This document shows positions 1 to 12,359 of a stretch of DNA of 64,000 nucleotides, in pieces (positions within the stretch are counted from its first letter, which is position 1; each line of letters opens with the position of its first letter). A program made the translations under genes and the position numbers. The stretch is from Cannabis sativa (taxonomy: Eukaryota > Streptophyta > Magnoliopsida > Rosales > Cannabaceae): positions 24,859,501-24,923,500 of the forward strand of contig NC_083609.1 in assembly GCF_029168945.1 (NCBI RefSeq), read 5' to 3'. The notes under the pieces were generated by a model. That model was not told the DNA's origin and did not search any database. It worked only from the letters and a program-made list of their open reading frames with translations.

Positions 1-450
1 TTGCCTATAAATAGAAAGTGATGGCTCAGTCAAATCACAAGTTTTTATAACATCTTCTGACAGAAATTTCTCTCTTCAGAAAAACTGAGCCTTCCCTACT
101 TTCTATACCTGGACGAAATCCCTCTTCTCTTTTCCCTTCATAAATTTCGTGACCCTAGTGATAGAGTAAGTGCCCACACACAGCAAGTAGTAACTAGATC
201 ATAGATTGGAAGACTGTGAAGGATCAAACTCAAAGAAGAAGGACATTCGGGCTCAGATCTTGATTATACTCTGCTACAGAAAGGATACAAGGGTTAGAGA
301 TCTAAGTGGAAGGAGACATTAATTCCGCTGCATCAATGTAAGGTTTTCTTTATATGTGTTTAATTTATCGTTTTAGAAAGTTCATATTTAGGGTGTTTAA
401 ACAACATACTTGTGAGTAGATCTAAGATCTTGGTAAAATAAATTCCTACA
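1..450 (+). repeat. Left LTR (3' part) of the GAG-only Copia element
   Basis: This matches 8411-8864 nearly base for base and ends in CCTACA where the right copy ends CCAACA. A TATAAATA box near the window start marks the probable U3/R region. About 1.4 kb of the LTR lies left of the window. Confidence 0.9.
6..13 (+). promoter_or_regulatory. LTR TATA box (left LTR)
   Basis: TATAAATA sits about 440 bp before the LTR end and is repeated at the same place in the right LTR (8415-8422). The solo LTRs carry a similar TATTTATA on the plus strand. It is the best candidate core promoter for the element. Confidence 0.5.
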
Positions 451-452
451 AC

Positions 453-464
453 TGGCCTCAGAGC
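453..464 (+). other. Degenerate primer-binding site of the GAG-only element
   Basis: TGGCCTCAGAGC lies two bases after the LTR end. It matches the usual plant initiator-Met tRNA primer site TGGTATCAGAGC at 10 of 12 positions. Confidence 0.7.
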
Positions 465-3400
465 CATGGTAATTGATTTGCTTGCAAGAAATTTGGACTT
501 TAAAACGATTATTTGTTATTTGGATGGTTTCATGTTGTATTGAGTGTTATATGATGATTGATTGATGTTTGTGAATTTTCGTGCAAAATAATTGAAGTTT
601 TGTTTCTGGAATTATTTTTATTGGATAGTATGGAAAAAATTAAGCAAGTTACTTTGTTACAGAACTCAATTTCGATTTAATTTGAATTAGTTATGATTTT
701 TTTGAAGAATCGAAAAAAGATAAGGTGACTGTTCACCTTCACGCGTGCGCGGATTCAGAAAGCAACGATCGAGCTTGCTGTCTGAATCCCTCATGCGCAC
801 GCGGATCACTTGTCTGAACCCCACTTACGCGCGCGGGAATGCTGCATATTCCCATTCCGCCGAGTTTTCTCGGCCCAGCAGCTGTTGGTGCGCGCGCGGA
901 CGGTATGCAAAGCATACCGTCCGTACAGCTCCACAAATTTTTGTTTTTCTTCGTTTTTTCATCCTTTTTCATGGAATTAACTTCCGATTTTTTGTGTAGT
1001 TTTGTATTTATATATTTACTATTCCTAATTCAACTCTAATTATCATAATGAATTAATTTAATATTTTTTAAATTTAATTCATGATATTAGTGTAATTTGA
1101 ATTTGAAATTAGTAAATATCTATCTTTTTGCTTCATTATCTATCTTATTTTTAAATTTGATTATATCTTATCTTATTTTTAAATTTAAGGTCAGATATTA
1201 AACTTTTTTAAATTATTTTTTTTTAAATATTTTGAGCTTATTTAAATTTAAAATAAGATAATTATAATCATGTAATTTTAAATAAATGTAAGATATTTTG
1301 CTAACTTTTAAATTTTGTTATTTTATTTATTTAAATTAAATTTAAAAATCTGAAAAAGATATTCATTTATCTTTTTTAATTTTTTATTTAATTTTTATTT
1401 ATAAAATAACATTTAATTTTTAAAAGTAGTTAGCAAATTTTGAAATGATATTTAGGTTAGTTAAAATCTAATTTTTTAAAATTGTAGGTTTAATTTTAAT
1501 TTTTTTTTAATAATTTCGAAATTTAAATTAATAATATTTTTTTTTGAAAATAAATATTTTTTTAAATTTTTTTCGAAAATTAATTTTTTTTTATTTTTCG
1601 AAAAATAAATTAATATTATTATTCATTTTATTTATTTATTTAATTTAATTATTTTCGAAATTTATTTATTTAAAATTAAATAAATCCTACTTCCAACTAT
1701 CGAGCTAACCTTGTTGCAGGAGTATGTGGTTTTAGCTTGTGTGTAAGTTTTCAAAACCTATTATTACTAGATTGCAAATAGCCATGGTTACTTTTTGCCA
1801 GATCTAATGATCTGATGGCTCCCTTGGTCAAGTTAATAATTTGTAACATGTAATTTTTACAATCTTCTTTCATCTGTGTATCACCTAGCAACATGATAGG
1901 ATCCATCCAAGTGTGTACCTGTGTGAGCCTATGTGTTTATTTTATTATATAGATGCATATAGGTTGTTGCTAAATAAAATGTCACACCATGATAGATTTT
2001 ATTTAGGTCCATTTAGTTCTTGGACCTATTCAATTAATAACAGTTATTCATTTTAAGGTTAAATTCCTCTCTTTTGGGCCTTGTGTGAGAGTTGGGAGTC
2101 ATAGAAGTGGGTACGACATACTGAACCCAACACCCCCTCACATGAACTACCCCAATTGTGAAGGCCCATTTGCCTGATTTGAATTACTGTACTAGGTTAA
2201 TTATATTAGTTTGACCTAATAAAATTGAATTAGCAACATAATTAACTTTTAAAATATGTGAAAATTTATTTTCATTTTAATATTTTAAAGTTAATTTTAA
2301 GAAAAACACTTTTAGTTTTAGATATTATTTCTAGACAAACTATTTGTATTTTTCTTGTATTTAATTAAATATAGAATTATAACCATTTAGATTCTTTCTG
2401 AAGCTTAATTTAAATTTTTGCATTAAATATTCCTATTTAAGTTGATATTTAGTTATCTATAACTAATCAACTTAAATCTGAATATCTTTTGAATTTCAAA
2501 TTTCAAAATTAAGTTGAGGAATTTTAGGCATTGGTTATTAAGATTCTTTAGATTTTTTTTTTTTTGGTTAATATCTTTTCGAATATTAACTTAAAAATAG
2601 AATATTTTAGATATTTTTTTAGGTTAATATCTTTTCGAATATTAACTTAAAAGATATCTTCAAATTAAGTGGTTACAACTTAATTTTTTGATATTTAATT
2701 AAATCTAAATTTGAAATTATTTAAGTTTTAGATTTTTTCTATATAACTTAAATTAGATATTTTTCAAATTTTTATTGAAAAGATACTTAGTCAAATAAAA
2801 TATTTTCTAGATAGTTATTTCTAGACTACTTATTATTTTTAATATTTAAATAGGAAAATATCATACATTGTGAAATTAATTATTTAAATAATTAATTTTG
2901 GTACAATTTTAGTAAAGTATATTTTTTCTTGTATTAAACTAGAATTTGATAATTAAGTCTTCTCTACAATTAATTATTATTTCTTGAATTTAATACATTT
3001 AATTAACTTAAAAATTAAATATCTAAGTTGATTTTCATCATGATACTTAAATATTTATTTTTCATGACACTTAATTAAATAGAAAATTATTTTTAGGTTG
3101 AAATTTAATTTTTCAACTTAAAATTAAGTAATTTTCAAAATATATTCTTTATTTTATTTTATTAATCAATTTCGAAAATTGCATTTTAATTATGCAATAT
3201 TTTTGAATTTTTCTTGAAAAATAGATTGAGTTGTAAATTAATTATTTATTTTAATTAATTCTTGGACCAACTTAAATCAATGATTTTTTCATTTAATTGA
3301 TTAATTTAAAATAAATGAATTTAAAATATATATATATATTATTAGAAATTGAATTAACTAGTCAAAAGAAAATCTAGATAGGTGATATTTTTGCTTGAAG

Positions 3401-4263
3401 TATTTCTTTTCTAAGTTTTATTATTTATTTTCGAATTTGTTTAATTTTTATACTTAATTTTCGAATACAATAAATATATTCTCAAGGAAATTTCTAAGTT
3501 GCTAATTAATTTAAATTAATACAACTTAAATTAATTTCCTTAATATTTATATTTAAGATTATTACTAAGATGGAAATAATTAATTTTATTTCAAATCACC
3601 ATCTAAGTATAATTTTATAAATATTATATTAAATTCTTATTTTTGAATTTTTTAATTCTAAATTCGAATTTAATGAGTATATTTATTAGAATAATAAAGA
3701 AAATACATTTTAAAGAATTAGCTTTATTATTATTAAGATATTCGATCTCCATTGTTGGTTTTACATCGCGTTTGTTTTAGTGAGTAATCCTCCCTAATGG
3801 AGGAACGTTCATTAGCAATTTCGCACCGTTTAATCTCGAAAGATAAGTAGTTTGTAAGTATTTTATACGGTATAGATCACCCTAATGGTGGCGACCATAT
3901 TTGACTTGCAAATTGCGAAACAATAGTAGTAGCTCATAAGATAGAATAGTCTTGACTCTCGCCTAAACGGGACAACGCTCGATTCCAATCTTGATCGAAT
4001 AAAAGGTTGCTAGATTGTTTAACATTTTAGATGAGCTGACAACTCTATTCAATAGATGGTATCTTTGACTCTCGCCTAAACGGGACACTGATATCAGTTT
4101 GTTGAAAAACCTTGGAAATTATTTAGGATTGATTTTTTTTTAGTATTTTCTCATATCATTCCTACATGCTATGTGCTTATAATTTCTGAATTGATTTTGT
4201 GTAAACCATTATTAATTTTTATTTGTTGATTTCTATTATCTTGTAGTATCCTGTATTATCAAA
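465..4263 (+). other. Long non-coding AT-rich leader of the GAG-only element
   Basis: This 3.8-kb stretch has no credible reading frame and is mostly A/T, with many T-rich runs. A short GC-rich patch at 740-930 gives small chance ORFs. Two near-identical copies of an inverted motif (GGTTAATATC, then TTTTCGAATATTAAC) lie at about 2567-2597 and 2622-2652. The last 500 bp contains conserved-looking hairpins and a direct repeat, described separately. The leader is unusually long for a Copia element. Confidence 0.6.
3788..4087 (+). promoter_or_regulatory. Candidate RNA-structured leader (packaging/dimerisation-like signal)
   Basis: TCCTCC-CTAAT-GGAGGA (3788-3804) is a perfect 6-bp hairpin. CACC-CTAAT-GGTG (3878-3890) is a second hairpin with the same CTAAT loop. 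A 23-bp direct repeat containing CGCCTAAACGGGACA follows at 3952-3974 and 4065-4087. All lie 180-480 bp upstream of gag, where retroelement packaging signals are usually found. The role is inferred from position and structure only. Confidence 0.35.
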
Positions 4264-5130
4264 ATGAATCCCATGTTATCACTGTTGACTGAAAACAAGC
4301 TGAATGGATCTAACTTTACTAAGTGGAATGAGAACATTAATATTGCTCTCATAGGAGAAAGTGTCTTGTTTGTTTTAACTGAGCCGTCACCTGAAGTGCC
4401 TGGGGACAATGCATCCAAAGCTGCGAAAGAAAAGTATGAGTGTTGGCAGAAAGCAAATGACAAAGCTCTATACTTTATGCTTTCTAGCATGGTTGATACC
4501 CTCAAAACTCGGTTTTCTAAAACCGAGAAGGCTGCTGAAGTTATGACGAAGTTAAATGAGCTATTCGGTAAGGCATCACTTTAGTCACGCTTTGACGCGA
4601 CTAAGAAGTACATTAATGCACGGATGGAACCTCATCAAAATGTGCGTGACCATGTTCTCCTCATGTTGAGTTATTTTCAAGAAGCCCAGGATCATAGTGC
4701 TGAAATGGACAGTGCTACTCAAGTAAGCCTTATCTTGAATAGCCTGACTCCAGCATTTCTACGATACACATCAAATTATGTCATGAATAAGAAGGAAATT
4801 GACTTTCATGAATTAGTCAATGACCTTCAAACTTATGAAAATTTTATTGGAGGACCCAAGAAGAAAGGGAGTAAACCTCACAATCCTGGGAATGGTAATG
4901 GGACGAATAAACCTGAAGCAAATGTTGCCTCTACTTCGAAACCCAAATCGAAGAAGAAGTGGAAGAACACCAAGAAGCGAACAAAATCCATGAAGCATAA
5001 AAAGGTTGCTCCTTCTGGTGATGCTACACTTAAGGGAAAGTGTTTCTACTGCAATGAGAAAGGTCATTGGAAACCCCAATGTCCTAAACTTCTTGCAAAG
5101 AAACAATGTATTTCTATGTATAAACTTTAA
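4264..5130 (+). pseudogene. gag: Copia-type gag (nucleocapsid), interrupted by one stop
   Basis: The frame starts at ATG 4264 and runs to 5130 with a single in-frame TAG at 4582-4584, giving parts of 106 and about 182 codons. The first part has the typical Copia gag opening (LNGSNFTKWNENI). The second part has the helical capsid-like region, a very Lys-rich linker, and near the C-terminus a zinc knuckle CFYCNEKGHWKPQC with the C-x2-C-x4-H-x4-C spacing. GAG would form the virus-like particle and bind the element RNA in the cytoplasm. The reading frame otherwise stays open, so this is a lightly damaged copy, not an ancient one. No pol follows it. The family assignment is firm; function of this copy is lost unless the stop is read through. 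Confidence 0.85.
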
Positions 5131-6966
5131 GAGTTTTAGTGAATTATTATCCACTTGGATTTATGATTCTGGACTAACTTTATTTATTTGTATTCTTCTT
5201 CTTATAGGCCAAGCTACTTGAACTCAGATGAGTTGGACCAAAAGGCTGGACCAAGGGTGAAATCGTCCAGATGAAGATGAAGCTCTTCAATTTATTTTTG
5301 AATTAATTGTTTTAGTTTAAAGACAATTTGGATTTCAAATTTTAGTTAGGGATATTTATCCCTATTTTTTTCTCATATTGTTGCAATTCATTTTTTTTTA
5401 TTATTATTATTAATAAAGTTTCTATTATTTTCGAATTCAACAATTGCAAATTATGAGATTGAGCTTCATTTAATTTATCTTCATCAATTATTACCACATT
5501 ATATTTATATGTTTGTATGTGTAAGTGTTTTTATTATTGATGCAAATTTTATAATATTCACAACTCTTCATAAGAGTTATATTAAATAAATACTAGAAAT
5601 TATTTCTATGTTTATTAATAATTGTTCATTCTAATACAATTATTAAGAATTTGTTTAATAAAAGGATCTTTTGATCTTATAGGGGTGGAGAAAAGTTAAG
5701 AAAACTATGCAGTTCAACGATCTTTTATATCTAATGAACTCTGTATAGTATTCAACTCCACATAAACTCTATCACACTTAGAGAATCATGATCTTTACAA
5801 CCTTTAGGGGTGGATCACAATCTCTATATACTTAGGGGTGGAGGTTATCCATAGTACCCTATATGTATATACTTAGGGGTGGAGTATATTCCACAATTCC
5901 CTATGTAACACATATTTTCTTTAAACATGGAAGTAATATAATGAGTTAGCTATTATCAATATAAATCCTTGATCTTAATTGTATGTTCCATTTTGTTTAA
6001 CTGTTGTAAGTAAAAGTTTGATACCTTTGAAAGTTCTTTGATAAAGTTTCACACTATCTTAATTGAGTGGGAGAATTTTAAAATTCTATACCCATCTTCA
6101 TCAGGTTGATACTTGTGATAGATACTTAAGACCACTACTGAAAAGCAAATCTAACCATACACATGGATAGGTATAACTTATCAGAATTATGAGAATAAGA
6201 TAAAGAACTCTAGTTCACTCTATTCGAATGACTTGAACTAAGAATTCTTAATCCTCATAAAATTTTATGGTATCTTAATTTTGATTACTTTATCTCTGGC
6301 ATGTATTTTTCACTTCAAATACTAGTCTGCTATGTTGATGACTTAGTCTTAACTTAAAGTTTCAGACTAATACAAAAGTCACAACTAGGTAACTCTCCAA
6401 ATAATAATAGGTTAAAAGTATTATTTAACCAGACATCTGCTATTGAGTGGGAGCTATCTGAGATGTAATCAAATAGGGAACATTAGAAGATATTCAAGAA
6501 AGATTTATGAAAGTGATCTATATGTTAGATATTGAGGAATTGTGTATCAGTTGTCCTTGTATCTCACCACCTCATTTCAAGATTTTATGAGATGGTGCTT
6601 ACTTTGGGGGTGGAGGAATTATTCTATAATAATTCAAGCTCTACCAGAGAAGAGTTATAACTTTGTAAATTTCGAAAATACCAGAAAGTTATATTGCTGA
6701 AGAAGAGTCTACACTGTATTATCTCAATTGCATATTTTAAAATATGAGAGATATGTCTTCTGTTAATTCAGATGTACTTTTAAAACAGTAAAGATTGCAG
6801 TATCCCTTGATGAGTAAAGCATATAGTAAGGATGTTTCATAAGAGAATTTATGAACTAGTTTCCAAAAGTTTGGGTGGATTCAAATATACTACACTTGAT
6901 CTGAAGATCAAGACGTCAGATTGACCTATTTGCAAAGTTTGTTATATATTAGTGCAAGTGGGTGTT
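5131..6966 (+). other. Non-coding 3' interior of the GAG-only element
   Basis: No coding similarity is recognisable in this 1.8 kb, where a normal Copia element would carry pol. It holds repeated purine-rich motifs: AGGGGTGGA at about 5683, 5808, 5834 and 5875, a GGGGGTGGAGG at about 6605, and TTGAGTGGGAG at about 6062 and 6442. These resemble polypurine tracts. The purine-rich stretch directly before the LTR (AAGTGGGTGTT) is the likely plus-strand primer. Confidence 0.5.
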
Positions 6967-8864
6967 TGTTGGGTTTTATGCCCTAAATAAAACTCTTTAC
7001 AATCTGATTAGTTATCAATATAAGAAATTTGAAGTGATTGATGTTTGCATGAATTTTACATGCTAATGGTTTAATATGTTTATTACATTTACACACAGAA
7101 TTAGTTAAATCCAGATCATATGTTTATTCACAATTACAGTATCGTCAACACAGTGGAATGTGATTGTGATCATATGAATCAAAAGACTTGGTCCCTATTT
7201 CATCAGTGTTATTGGATTTACACTAATGTGATAATCAGCGATGATGTGTACTTACACTTGCAGTAAGTGTTATGTTCTTTCCAGGACATTAGTAAAGTAT
7301 ACTAGTTTCGAATGTATGGAGTATACATTGGACTGGACCGATATTGCAACTAAGTTAAGATATTACAAACTTACCGTTATGTATATCTTTCCAAGTCAAT
7401 ATCAGTAGTTGATCTTAAGATTAAAAGAATCTAAATCCTGATATGCTTAGGCTCAACTCAGGAGTACTATTCATGTTCTTTGATTTATTAGTTAAGCCTA
7501 CTTTTAGGTCAGGGTGATACATATATTTTGGGAACATGATAGTATGATTGAGTGGGAGTGTTGAACATAAATATGGAATCTATAGCTTCTACTGGTGTAT
7601 AGAAGTCAAGTGATGATTCCCTTCGAGCTTAGCAAATAGAAGTAAATGGATGAGCTCTTGTTTAACTGACTAATTACTAGATCACTAAACACCATTTACA
7701 GGTAGCTAAGTGTTTTAAGGGGAAAAATACATTGAGGGGTGAGAACGGTAAAGAAATCCCATCTCGATGTAGATCATCTATATAGAGGATCTTTAAATCA
7801 CAATAAGATTATAACAATGGTTAAATGAGATAGCATATTGATATGGTGGAACATATAATATGCTCTATATAAGTCTGAGAGTGCAATTCTAAGTTCTAAG
7901 AGTGGATTCAACGAAGAATTAATAAGTAGGAATTTACTTGGTAAATTTGGTTCACTTATTGGAAGCTCAGCATATAGATCCATGGTCCCCATTCTAGTTG
8001 AGAACATTCTGCTTGTAAGACTCATTAATTGATTTGTGATTGATCAATTATAATTCTAAAGTTAGACTATGTCTAATTTGTGAATTTTTACTAAGCAGGG
8101 GTGAAATTGTAAAGAAAAGAGATTCTAGGTTTATTTATTTATTAATGGACTTTATATGTCTAGTTAATAATTCAATTAAATGACAATATTATTTAATAAT
8201 CTATTTTAGTTATTAAATAATTAGTTTTGGCATTTAAAGGTTAGAATTGGAAAATTGGCATTTTGGAGAAAATAGAAATAAAATTTGATAAAACTGTAAA
8301 ATCAAGTGGGGCCCATAACTACACCATGGCCGGCCACTATTTGTGGGAATTCAAATTGATTTTTTTTTCATTATTTTAATGCCAAATAATTCTAACCTAA
8401 ACCTAGTAGTTGCCTATAAATAGAAAGTGATGGCTCAGTCAAATCACAAGTTTTTATAACATCTTCTGACAGAAATTTCTCTCTTCAGAAAAACTGAGCC
8501 TTCCCTACTTTCTATACCTGGCCGAAATCCCTCTTCTCTTTTCCCTTCATAAATTTCGTGACCCTAGTGATAGAGTAGGTGCCCACACACAACAAGCAGT
8601 AAGTCAATCATAGATTGGAAGACTGTGAAGGATCAAACTCAAAGAAGAAGGACATTCGGGCTCAAATCTTTATTATACTCTGCCACAGAAAGGATACAAG
8701 GGTTAGAGATCTGAGTGGAAGGAGACATTAATTCTGCTGCATGAATGTAAGGTTTTCTTAACTTTACATGTGTTTAATTTATCGTTTTAGAAAGTTCATA
8801 TTTAGGGTGTTTAAACAACATACTTGTGAGTAGATCTAAGATCCTGGTAAAATAAATTCCAACA
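6967..8864 (+). repeat. Right LTR of the GAG-only Copia element
   Basis: The 1,898-bp LTR starts TGTTGGGTTTTATG and ends CCAACA. Its start and end match the ends of three solo LTRs in this window, each bounded by target duplications, which fixes the boundaries. It contains TATAAATA at 8415-8422. Confidence 0.9.
8415..8422 (+). promoter_or_regulatory. LTR TATA box (right LTR)
   Basis: TATAAATA sits at the same place as in the left LTR, about 450 bp before the LTR end. Confidence 0.5.
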
Positions 8865-9426
8865 AGTAAATAGGTTGCTGGTGCTTACCCTCTTCTCGCA
8901 CTAAATCTGCACTAATGGCATGTTTCAAGACAACTAGATAAAGGTATACAGTTTCTCCAGTTATTGGTTTGGCCAAAACTGGGGGTGTTGACAAATTTCT
9001 TATTGCCTCGCATTCTTCTGTCCATTCAAATTTCTTATTGCCTCGCAAAATATTAAAAAATAGAAGGCATTTATCTGTCGACTTCGAAATGAATCTATTA
9101 AGTACTGACATTCTTCCTATCAAAGCCTGAACTTCTTTTGGCTTTGTTGGCGATGGCATCTCAATTAAGGCCCTTATTTTTTCAGATTGGCTTCAGTTCC
9201 TCTCGCATTGACTATGAAAACCAAAAATTTTCCTGAGGAAACCCCAAAAGAGCACTTTCTAGGGTTAAGCTTCATGTCATATTTCCAGAGTATGTCAAAA
9301 CATTCTGTGAGGTCCTTTGTGTGATCCTCGCTTTTTACTGACTTCACCAGCATATTGTCAACGTATACTTCCATATTTTGTCCAATCTAGTTCTCGAACA
9401 TACCATTTACTAGTCGTTGGTACGTT
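8865..9426 (-). pseudogene. pol: Tat-lineage Ty3/gypsy pol fragment (reverse transcriptase to RNase H)
   Basis: Read on the minus strand, 9426 to 9174 gives the end of the reverse transcriptase palm: YQRLVNGMFEN, an in-frame stop, then the catalytic motif as YVDN instead of YVDD, then MLVKS and a KCSFGVSSGKFL segment. A frame break follows, and 9159 to about 8865 continues into the connection/RNase H region (MPSPTKPKEVQALIGR, then a WTEECEAI segment) before the Copia LTR cuts it off. The wording is typical of the plant Tat/Ogre group. It is dead: the second catalytic Asp is Asn, there is a stop and a frameshift, and both ends are removed by other insertions. It probably belongs to the same element as the gag piece at 20642-22087. 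Confidence 0.8.
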
Positions 9427-11470
9427 TGTAATGACCGCATTAGTAATTTGGATTAGTAAAGGCAATTAGCACTAGTTATTGGTATTTTTATAATTATTTA
9501 TGCATTTTAATTTATTTGTGGGCCCCATTGTTAGAAATAGGCATTAGAGTTATAATTTCTCAATTTCGGAGATTTTATTAAACTCTAGGTGTATTATTTG
9601 AATTATACGTGAAATATGTTATTTTTGTAATTTTTGCTCGGCGACAACAGAAAATACGATGGATGGCTAGTTTGATCATATGAGTGAGTTTAGAATCTTA
9701 TTTCTTAGTGGAATAAATATTGGAGAAAATAATATATCGGGGTTGAGCGGGGTTATGGAATTTGACCAATTTACCCCTAGTGTTGAAAAATACCTAAGTA
9801 ATAGGTTTAGGGGCATTTTAGTAAAATGCCAAATGAAGGGATAGGTGGATGCCTAGATTCATGACACCTAGCAAATAGCATTTCAGCTAAGATTAAATCA
9901 TTTAATCTTTTATCACTTAAGGAAAATAAGGAAATAGGAGGAAAAAGCCAAAATTGAAGAACACCCTTTCTTTCCCTCTCTCTCTCTCTTCAAACCCAGC
10001 TAGAACTAGGGAGAATTGTTGCTGGATTCTTCAGTTCAGCAAGGAATTCAAGGAGAAATCAAGTTGAGGTAACCCCTAGATCATTTGTTGTAGTTTTTCA
10101 AGCTTAGATATTTATTTAAATATGTGATTTTGTGAAATAGGGGCTGTTAGGGTTAGAAATGCTTAGGGTTCTGATTTTATGTTAATTTTAGGTTGATTCT
10201 AAGTTTTGGTTATTAATTTTGAGCTATGGAGATAGGTTTGAGCAAGCTTGAGCTTTGAAACTCAAGTTTAGGTCTTTAATGGCATAATTTGATTTAATGA
10301 CTTTTTTTGGGAATTTCTGGTTGGAATATGTTGTGTATACATTGTTTAGGTACTCTGGAAAGTTTGGTGGCAATCGGACAAGTTTTGAGCAAATTGGTGA
10401 GTTTTGGGGGAGACTGGTATAAAAACCGGTAAACTAGTTTTGGCAGGGTTCCCCGAAAAATTAGTTTTCTCAATTCTCGTCCATTTCAGTGTCGTAGTTG
10501 GGTGTTTCCTTATTTCCTGAGTTAGAGTAATCCTGAGTATAACAGAACCTAGGGTTGTGGGTTCAGGTTTCCCGGATTAGGGTTGCAACCATGTGATTTA
10601 CCCAGTTTTATTAGATAATTAGGGCATCCATCTAGCGTGAGACTTTCCGTTTAGGTCGGCCAACACACTTGAATCTGGAAAGAAGGTAAGAACTGTACAT
10701 AATGTGTGATATGGATGTGCGAATGTATGTATATGTTTAGTGTATATGCATGCTTATATGTTGTGATTCATACACTACCAACACTTGTACGGTTACGGTA
10801 CAGAGTGCATTGCTAAGGTGTATGATGTCTGAAAGTACATCGTGGTGTTACCAGCACTTGTATGGGAAGGTACAAGGTGTCTGTGGTACAACACTTAACA
10901 GTACTCAAGGTGTGGTCCATACCTTACCTACACTAGTACGAAGGTATGCTGAGTGCATGTGGTACATGGTACGTGGTTGTATCCTAGCTAGAACGTTCTT
11001 ACTCATCTGTTAAGCCTTGTAAATAGGTGTATGGGTGCCTAGATACAAGTCGGTATTATATGATATGTTATATGCTCTTGTTACTGAGTCTGTCGACTCA
11101 CATTTATGCTTCCATGTGTAGGTAAGGGAAAGGCGAAAGCTGAACAGGAGTGAGCCTGAGCTGGGATGAGGTTGTACATGTCATGGCGGCGCGACCTGGA
11201 GTGTTCGGTCTCGAGACATCTGGGATTTTTTATTTTGTAGTCGTTGCGCGACCTGGTTATGTATTTTGTGTATTCTGTATAAAAGTTTAAAAACCTGATC
11301 CCGGTACTTGTAAATGATTTTGTAAAGTTATAAGTTTAATATTTAATATAAAAGTTAGAATTTGACACGATTTTTGAGTAAATTCTTTGATTAGCAAAGA
11401 TAACACTGTAATTGAAAAAATAATATAATTGAAAAATCACTGTAGCGTGCCTTAGCATTAGGGCGTTACA
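9427..11470 (+). repeat. Left LTR of chromovirus 1
   Basis: It begins TGTAATGACC and ends GGGCGTTACA, 2,044 bp. The first 800 bp are repeated at 19841-20641. The outer bases form the usual short inverted end TGTAA...TTACA. A microsatellite-like TC run lies near 9968-9990. Stretches at 10780-10980 repeat short GGTAC/GTACA motifs. Confidence 0.9.
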
Positions 11471-11474
11471 ATTT

Positions 11475-11486
11475 TGGTATCAGAGC
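11475..11486 (+). other. Primer-binding site of chromovirus 1
   Basis: TGGTATCAGAGC, four bases after the LTR, is complementary to the 3' end of plant initiator-Met tRNA. Confidence 0.9.
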
Positions 11487-11715
11487 CTCCAGGTTTGTCT
11501 ACCGAAGCTTGCCAAGACATGTACAATCCTCATTAGAGAAAGCTCGGCTCACGATCCAATAAGCCCCTACTTGTTTAGAATTAAATGTGGTTATTAAAGC
11601 ATGTTAGTAAGCATATTAGATTGTGGTTATTTATTTTAAATGTGTTGCCTTTGAATCCATAAGTGTTGTAGTAAGTTTGTAATTGGGCCGTTGCCTGACC
11701 AGACTGACTTACTAA

Positions 11716-12259
11716 TTGGCAGGTTTGTCCTATAGAATGGACACCTGGTGCAATATGGAGAGTCAGGATAATGTGGTCAGGGCTAGTAACGGTTGGAGAG
11801 AATGGAGTCTAAGTTCTCCCTATAATCAAGGTGAAATCCCTTGGAGGGTTTCTGACGGGAGTGATGGTCATCCGTCACAAGCTCCGTTGGATTTGGAGCA
11901 AAGGTTCGCAGAAATGGAAGCTATGATTCAACGACATGATGAGGAGATTCAGAGGTTGAAACAACAAAGATCTCCTGTTGTACCTTTACCTCATATGCCA
12001 ACCATTCTTGATTTGGTATTACCAGAGGAGCGTAGTATGGCTGGTAACCAAGTGGAAACATTTCATGAGAAAATTTGGATGCATGAACCTACAGTCCTTT
12101 AGGAAGATTAAGATATGAAGAATGTTCTTTGGACTGTAAGCCCTAAAGAATTTATTTTAAGACCTCAAAAGGTTATGGCAGGAGGTCAGGATACCACTTG
12201 CCATATTTCCATTTATGGCGGAGGTGGTAGGGGCTCCGTGGTTGAGCAGAAGAGGAAAC
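11716..12259 (+). pseudogene. gag: Degraded chromovirus gag, 5' part
   Basis: An open stretch at 11716-12102 (about 128 codons) contains an acidic/basic coiled-coil-like segment (LEQRFAEMEAMIQRHDEEIQ) typical of the N-terminal linker of chromovirus gag. Reading then breaks at a stop, and the sequence is cut at 12260 by the CACTA element. The capsid core and zinc knuckle are not recognisable. The assignment rests on position after the primer site and on the coiled-coil character. Confidence 0.5.
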
Positions 12260-12359
12260 CACTACTACAAAAGGGCTATTCTCAACGATTTATAACTGCC
12301 TTTTATATTATTTTCCAACGGTTCCTAAAACCGTTGGCTATGTGGGTGTCATAAAAATG

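Larger units (their letters stand above)
1..8864 (+). mobile_element. GAG-only Copia-type LTR retrotransposon (TR-GAG-like), left LTR cut by window edge
   Basis: Two copies of the same LTR bracket this region: 1-450 is the last quarter of the left LTR and 6967-8864 is a complete right LTR starting TGTTGGG and ending CCAACA. Between them are a degenerate initiator-Met tRNA primer site, a 3.8-kb AT-rich leader, a Copia-type gag with a zinc knuckle, and 1.8 kb of non-coding sequence. I find no protease, integrase or reverse transcriptase in any frame, so the element is probably mobilised by enzymes of another Copia element. Such GAG-only plant elements are known as TR-GAGs. The shared 450 bp of the two LTRs differ at roughly 15 positions by eye, about 3%, which suggests a fairly recent insertion. 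The left target duplication lies outside the window. Confidence 0.85.

Noticed and set aside
739..999. Short frames in the GC-rich patch of the leader
   Set aside because: No domain, no homologous wording, and open on both strands because of local composition.
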